In this document: piece after piece, positions 59,521 to 64,000 of the stretch | Position numbering within the stretch: position 1 is the stretch's first letter | Layout of the letters: every line of letters begins with the position of its first letter | Origin: Wocania arenilitoris | GTDB taxonomy: Bacteria; Bacteroidota; Bacteroidia; Flavobacteriales; Flavobacteriaceae | Direction: 5' to 3' | Assembly (NCBI RefSeq): GCF_021728535.1 | Contig: NZ_JAKKDU010000008.1 | Location: 62,001-126,000, forward strand | DNA: 64,000 bases | Notes under the pieces: generated by a model | What the model was told of the DNA's origin: nothing | Seen by the model: only the letters and a program-made list of their open reading frames with translations | Databases searched by the model: none | Program-made: the position numbers and the translations under genes

Positions 59521-62500
59521 TTAATTCCCAAAATTATATCGCAGTGTTAAACCTGATCGAATAGTTGTTTGAGGAAATGCTGTTGATATAGCATATTCTG
59601 AAAATGCATAATCAAAATAGAAAATCCCCGTTAAATTTTTACTAAAGGCATAATCGGCTGAGTATTTTAAACCCCAAATGGTTTGACCTGTTGTTACCTG
59701 GGTATTATCTAAATCTAAATAGCGTATAATGGTTTTGTTATCTCTAACAGATATATCGGCTTTCATATTTAAATCACTCACAATACGCTTTTTTGGTCCA
59801 GCAAGTTGCGAACGAATACGTACATCTTTTATTCTGTATCCTAATCCAATAACATACTCATTTCCTTGTATTTCGGTCAATAAATTATTATCGAAACTAA
59901 GTGATAACATCCTATCTTTTCTAACCTCGGCAAGTATTTTCATAGAATTTTTCATTTCGAAATCTATCCTTACCAATGGACTAAATTGTTCCATCAAATT
60001 TATATTGCTAAACAAGGTTTCATTTTTAAAATTGCCACCTTGATCTAGCTGATATGTACTTGGATTGTTAGGATCTGTTACAGCTTTAGTATCAAAATCT
60101 AAATTTGTACTAAACTGATTTATGGTGTAAGTTGAACGATAGCCATGTGTTATAGAAAAACGTTTAAAACGTTTTTTAAACCAATTAAACTTCATAAAGC
60201 CTGTGTACTTTAAATCCCAGTTAGGAATTGGTATATCTCTAAAAGCACTAGTTTTAACTTTACTTGCATCTTGCCCCGAGTAAGCTGCCAAAAATGCCGG
60301 CAATAAAACCGCTTGATTGTTTTTACCAAAACCTAACGGGTAGCCTTCTGCATCTCTCGCGTATGTTGTATTACCATAAAATTTTTCTGCAAGTCTTTCT
60401 GCAATTTTTAATCTATTAGACCTTAAATCGTTAAATGCTTCTGATATGTTTTCATCACTTTTACTAAATGCCGTTTTAATTAAAATGGTAGAAATATTAA
60501 AGTTCCCAAAGGCATTTGGTGTTAAAGAATTATAATCCAATATTCCATCTGGTAAAAATCCATCTGAAACTAAATTTCCATCTGCATCCTTATAATCTTC
60601 AACTCTAAAATTCTCATTATAATTTTCGTAATATGCTCTGTTACCAACTAAATCTATCTTTAAATCTCTTACTGGCTCTAAATTTGCCGAATAATCCAAC
60701 TGCTTTGTATGTGTTTCGGTATATTGTTGATTAAATTCTGGAAATACAGTTAACCAACCATTTCTAGCTGCTAGATCTCTTATATTACGCTGACTACCAA
60801 AAGTATAACCTAAGGTTGGTCTTAACGTACCAATAAACCCAGGTGTTTGAGTATATCCTGGTAAAAATGTACCGTTATTTTCAGAATAGTTAACCTGAAC
60901 TCTTTTAATGCTTGTTAAAATATCAACACCGACATTTAATAATTTTGTAACTGATTTATTTTTGCTCTTTGCAGGTTTTTTATTTTGATTTGCTGCTCCA
61001 GGGGGTCTGCCTTTTTGTGGTGTTCTTGACCTTACATTTCTTACTGGCTTTTTTACTAAACCAATATATTTATAGAGCTTTTTCATGTCTAAAGTTGTAT
61101 TTAGACTATGATTATTTGAGTTTTGAATACTATTAACTTCTCCACCTAAAACTTCACCAAATAAATCTGATCCTTTTTGCCACATAAAATCGCCATTGTA
61201 CCTGTAATCTGCTGACAAAAAGCTAAAGGTTGGTATTTTATCTATTGGCAATTTATAATTAAGACCCAAACTTTGTGTTTGCTTATTGGGGTCTCCAAAA
61301 TCTAGAAAGCCATCCCAAACATCTAAGGTTGGATCTTGTTCGCCATTTACAATATTATCTTTAAAATAATTACGTACAATGTTGTTGTTGGCTGCTGTAA
61401 AATTAAAATTTAGAGCCTTTGTTAAATTATAATTAATGGTGTATTGAAAATCGAACGTGTAATTTCTTCTAAATAATTCTTCAATACCAATGTTTCCAAC
61501 ACCTAAATCGATATCTCTAAATTTTTGTCTATTAAACTGCCTATTTATATCGGTATTAACCGTAAAACTTGTTGGCAATAAATTGAAGTTGAAATCTTTT
61601 AAAATTCTCCAATACTTGCCTTTAAATAATGAGTCGTTCTTTTTAAAAGGTTCAACTGTAATGGGGTTAAAATTGAATGCATAATTTGCACCAACTCGAA
61701 CGGTTTTATTGACTGAGTTTTCAATTTCAAAATCGCGGTGTTCAACTTTATTGTAAGAATAGTTGAGTGTTAAATTTTCAACATCGTAAAAACGCGGTTT
61801 AGCATCGCCTGTTCTTATTTTTCTAACACCAATAAAATTGATGCTTTGGCGTCTGGTATAATCTTCAGATTGTTCTTTTATTTTCTCCCGTTCAGCACTA
61901 TCATTTGCAGCATCTAATCTAGAATCTAAGGTTAAATCTTTATAAAACTGATCAAATTTTGGTGTTATTAATTCTTCACTTTGCGCATAATTAAATGGTA
62001 CTTGTATGCCCCATTTTTTTGGCAATAATTGCCCAATATTAACATTAGTTACCACGTCGTATTGTTTAACATCTTCTAATGCACGCTGACTTGGACCTTG
62101 CTCTATACCCCCGAAACCAGAAGTGCTCTGTCTTCCCGTTGCACTAATATTCGCAAAATCTGCAAAGTTTGTATCCATACTTACAACTGCAGCCCAACCA
62201 CCTTTGTTATCTAAATCGGATAAACGCAACTCGTTAAACCAAACTTCGGCGCAAATATCATCTCTATTTGTAGCATTTTTAACCCCAACCATTAATGTTC
62301 TTACATCTCCAAAATTAGGATTTCCTCTTATGGCTATTCTATGCTGACCCGCTATGTAATTTGAATATTGATCGCCAGTAACAGGTACAGCTTCGCCATT
62401 AATAACATCATAAAACGTGGGGCTTAAGTTGGTTAAAGTACCATCTGAAATTCCTATAGATTTAATTTGCCCTAAAACATCTATTGGTAAATTAATTTCG

Positions 62501-64000
62501 TTTTCTTCTGGCCAAAGCCCTTCTCTTGTAGCTGAAGTTGAAACTTGTAATGGGATTTCTATTTGATAAAAATTCTCATTTAAATCGTTACCTATTCTAA
62601 TAAATCCTACCAAATCATTATTATCCAATGGATTTCCAGAATCATCAGCTTCGGCATGCATAAACATTCTTATACGCTTATACTGACGCATATCTATACT
62701 TATGTTTTTAAATACTGCTTTTGAATCTTCTGATTCTAAATTACATACATTAACCACTAACGATTGTTCATTTTGTGGAACAACAGTGTTATTATTAAAG
62801 AGCTCTTCTGGTTCAATCCCTGGTGGTCTTGCGTAACTTCCTTCGTTTTCAAGCGTACCTATAACACCTACTGAGAAATCGGTTTGTGGGTCGTCTGGTG
62901 TTGCGTCATTTTCATCTAAAGCTTTTGTGTATCGTCTCCAATCACTACGTACTAAATCTAAAGTACCAAAACGAAATACGGTGTTCTCTTGAAATTCTTT
63001 TAGAAATACACGCGCAAATCTTATAGAACGTAAATCGCTAATCCCTCCAATTGAAGTGACGTGACTACCTTGTACTGGAATTCTGAATTGATACCAACGC
63101 ACATCTTTTGAATCTCCATTTGGCAAAGCCCTTGGTCTCACTTTTATATCTCTTAAAAAATCTTTTAAAGGATTACTGGTTGGTAAATTATCTAAATCTG
63201 CTTCAGATTCTGGTAAGTTTTGACGCGTAATATCTAACTCATATTCAAAATAACTATTAATCGTATTCATGGTGTTATCACGATTAATATCTTCTGCGTC
63301 TGGTTGTGTATTTGCAGCTCTTACAGTATCTGAAAAGGTATCTGGTGTATTACCCTCAACGCCGTTATACTTTTTGTAACGCTCAAAAATATTACCTTGT
63401 GTATCTAAAAAATAACTGTAATTATCATTTGCTGGATCTTCTAACCCTGCAAAATCTGGAAATTTAACACTTTCATCTGCATCACTTAAACCATCATAAC
63501 CAATATCTTGAAGCACTCTATCTTCTCCCGTTGAATCAAAGGCATAAATTAATGATTGATTTGATGGTGTTTTTCCCCAAGACGTTTCTGTTGTAAACGC
63601 ATTGTTCGATGAATCGGGTAATCCATTTTCGTATTGTTTTCTTCCATCTGATAGTACATCCTCAGAAATATTACCTAAGTTAAACACCAGTTTACCACCT
63701 GGGTTTGCTGGGTTTTCTTGAAATGGATCTTGCAACCAAAATTCAATATATTCTACATTAGCTTGTTCTAAATCTGTTGATGTTAATTGACGGGTAATTC
63801 CTGCCCAACTTTCTTGAGGATTTGGTAATGTGTTTCCGTTTGCTGCAGGATTAAAGTTGTATGGGCCTCTTTCTGATGGATAATATGCTAAATCTAAAGT
63901 GAAAAGCACCGAATTTTGACCTTGTACTAACTGTCTATCTGGAAACAGTTCGTTTATAAAAACACGACTTGTAAATAAATCTGATAAATCATCATCCGAA
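59521..64000 (-). CDS. sprA: SprA, type IX secretion translocon/gliding protein (C-terminal part)
   Basis: The frame runs off the window end, so about 1490 C-terminal residues of a protein of roughly 2400 are present; the GTG at 63909 is only internal. The recurring long-barrel features (LAYYPSERGPYNFNP, WYQFRIPVQGSHVTSIGGIS, GRQSTSGFGGIEQGPSQRAL, RQSINFIGVRKIRTGDAKPRFYDVENLTLNYSYN, FTLGYTFGSQRNIRDLAARNGWLT-like TLGYTFGSQRNIRD, LGYRIKDVRIRS, and the C-terminal SGLTLRYNFGN) are those of SprA/Sov, the 36-strand outer-membrane pore of type IX secretion. The order sprA-gcvH-vanZ-tonB is conserved in flavobacteria as I recall it. Confidence 0.93.
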   Translation of the reverse strand, partial: SDDDLSDLFTSRVFINELFPDRQLVQGQNSVLFTLDLAYYPSERGPYNFNPAANGNTLPNPQESWAGITRQLTSTDLEQANVEYIEFWLQDPFQENPANPGGKLVFNLGNISEDVLSDGRKQYENGLPDSSNNAFTTETSWGKTPSNQSLIYAFDSTGEDRVLQDIGYDGLSDADESVKFPDFAGLEDPANDNYSYFLDTQGNIFERYKKYNGVEGNTPDTFSDTVRAANTQPDAEDINRDNTMNTINSYFEYELDITRQNLPESEADLDNLPTSNPLKDFLRDIKVRPRALPNGDSKDVRWYQFRIPVQGSHVTSIGGISDLRSIRFARVFLKEFQENTVFRFGTLDLVRSDWRRYTKALDENDATPDDPQTDFSVGVIGTLENEGSYARPPGIEPEELFNNNTVVPQNEQSLVVNVCNLESEDSKAVFKNISIDMRQYKRIRMFMHAEADDSGNPLDNNDLVGFIRIGNDLNENFYQIEIPLQVSTSATREGLWPEENEINLPIDVLGQIKSIGISDGTLTNLSPTFYDVINGEAVPVTGDQYSNYIAGQHRIAIRGNPNFGDVRTLMVGVKNATNRDDICAEVWFNELRLSDLDNKGGWAAVVSMDTNFADFANISATGRQSTSGFGGIEQGPSQRALEDVKQYDVVTNVNIGQLLPKKWGIQVPFNYAQSEELITPKFDQFYKDLTLDSRLDAANDSAEREKIKEQSEDYTRRQSINFIGVRKIRTGDAKPRFYDVENLTLNYSYNKVEHRDFEIENSVNKTVRVGANYAFNFNPITVEPFKKNDSLFKGKYWRILKDFNFNLLPTSFTVNTDINRQFNRQKFRDIDLGVGNIGIEELFRRNYTFDFQYTINYNLTKALNFNFTAANNNIVRNYFKDNIVNGEQDPTLDVWDGFLDFGDPNKQTQSLGLNYKLPIDKIPTFSFLSADYRYNGDFMWQKGSDLFGEVLGGEVNSIQNSNNHSLNTTLDMKKLYKYIGLVKKPVRNVRSRTPQKGRPPGAANQNKKPAKSKNKSVTKLLNVGVDILTSIKRVQVNYSENNGTFLPGYTQTPGFIGTLRPTLGYTFGSQRNIRDLAARNGWLTVFPEFNQQYTETHTKQLDYSANLEPVRDLKIDLVGNRAYYENYNENFRVEDYKDADGNLVSDGFLPDGILDYNSLTPNAFGNFNISTILIKTAFSKSDENISEAFNDLRSNRLKIAERLAEKFYGNTTYARDAEGYPLGFGKNNQAVLLPAFLAAYSGQDASKVKTSAFRDIPIPNWDLKYTGFMKFNWFKKRFKRFSITHGYRSTYTINQFSTNLDFDTKAVTDPNNPSTYQLDQGGNFKNETLFSNINLMEQFSPLVRIDFEMKNSMKILAEVRKDRMLSLSFDNNLLTEIQGNEYVIGLGYRIKDVRIRSQLAGPKKRIVSDLNMKADISVRDNKTIIRYLDLDNTQVTTGQTIWGLKYSADYAFSKNLTGIFYFDYAFSEYAISTAFPQTTIRSGLTLRYNFGN

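Noticed and set aside
1-64000. tRNA, rRNA or CRISPR loci
   Set aside because: I looked for cloverleaf T-arm sequences, conserved rRNA blocks and regularly spaced direct repeats and saw none.

Overview
The window is AT-rich chromosomal DNA of a member of the Bacteroidota, very probably a marine-type Flavobacteriaceae. Three things point there: gliding/type IX secretion genes (the C-terminal part of sprA, a RemB-like barrel, a PorP/SprF protein); gene orders that I recall from that family (tig-clpP-clpX; nadK-DUF6089-uppS-bamA-ompH-ompH-murI; sprA-gcvH-vanZ-tonB); and promoters of the Bacteroidota type, TTTG-N19-TAnnTTTG, seen clearly before tig and gcvH. No rRNA, tRNA, CRISPR array or prophage was found.

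Layout. 1-3.6 kb: envelope genes (flippase-like membrane protein cut by the window edge, family 2 glycosyltransferase, secreted barrel-like protein, Bax inhibitor-1 protein), then a folded GC-richer element (3630-3720). 3.8-8.4 kb, minus strand: a BlaI repressor, an M56 (BlaR1-type) membrane metallopeptidase carrying three TonB-C-like modules, a TPR protein and a lipoprotein with a related module. Striking palindromes lie upstream, two of which match the ACTA-N6-TAGT layout of mec/bla operators. 8.6-12.2 kb: DUF456 protein, TPR histidine kinase plus LuxR-type regulator, and a 48-residue lipoprotein. 12.5-16.5 kb: an accessory island with a LacI-type regulator, an IS200-like element whose tnpA is frameshifted, a decayed secreted carbohydrate-related gene and an intact GH105 hydrolase; it looks like the remains of a polysaccharide utilisation locus.

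16.5-30.6 kb is housekeeping: clpX, clpP, tig, holin-family membrane protein, alpha/beta hydrolase, pdxJ, then a plus-strand run of CBS protein, nadK, DUF6089, uppS, bamA, two ompH/skp genes and murI. 30.6-41.4 kb: a second folded element, gamma carbonic anhydrase, a LytTR/LytS-type two-component system whose kinase carries a carboxypeptidase-regulatory-like domain, vWA lipoprotein, PorP/SprF protein, Nfu, dodecin, a DUF255 lipoprotein, DUF1304 and MscS proteins. 41.4-47.8 kb, minus: tsaB and a MacAB/TolC-type efflux set with two different permeases. 47.9-53.3 kb, minus: cytochrome oxidase subunits and assembly factors (ctaB, two subunit III proteins, subunit IV, SCO, a cysteine-poor SCO-like protein, DUF420, a small CxxC protein). 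53.4-64 kb: a broken metallo-beta-lactamase-fold gene, RemB-like protein, two TonB proteins, VanZ, gcvH and partial sprA.

Themes. One TonB-C-like module with a paired-cysteine signature (P-x-F/Y-P-x-C-E, then K-x-C) recurs in several unrelated architectures: three times in the M56 peptidase, once in each TonB, and in variant form in RemB and a lipoprotein. Intergenic regions hold several families of hairpin-forming repeats, including a hairpin of about 185 nt before gcvH. Three genes are visibly broken: tnpA, the decayed carbohydrate gene and the metallo-beta-lactamase-fold gene.
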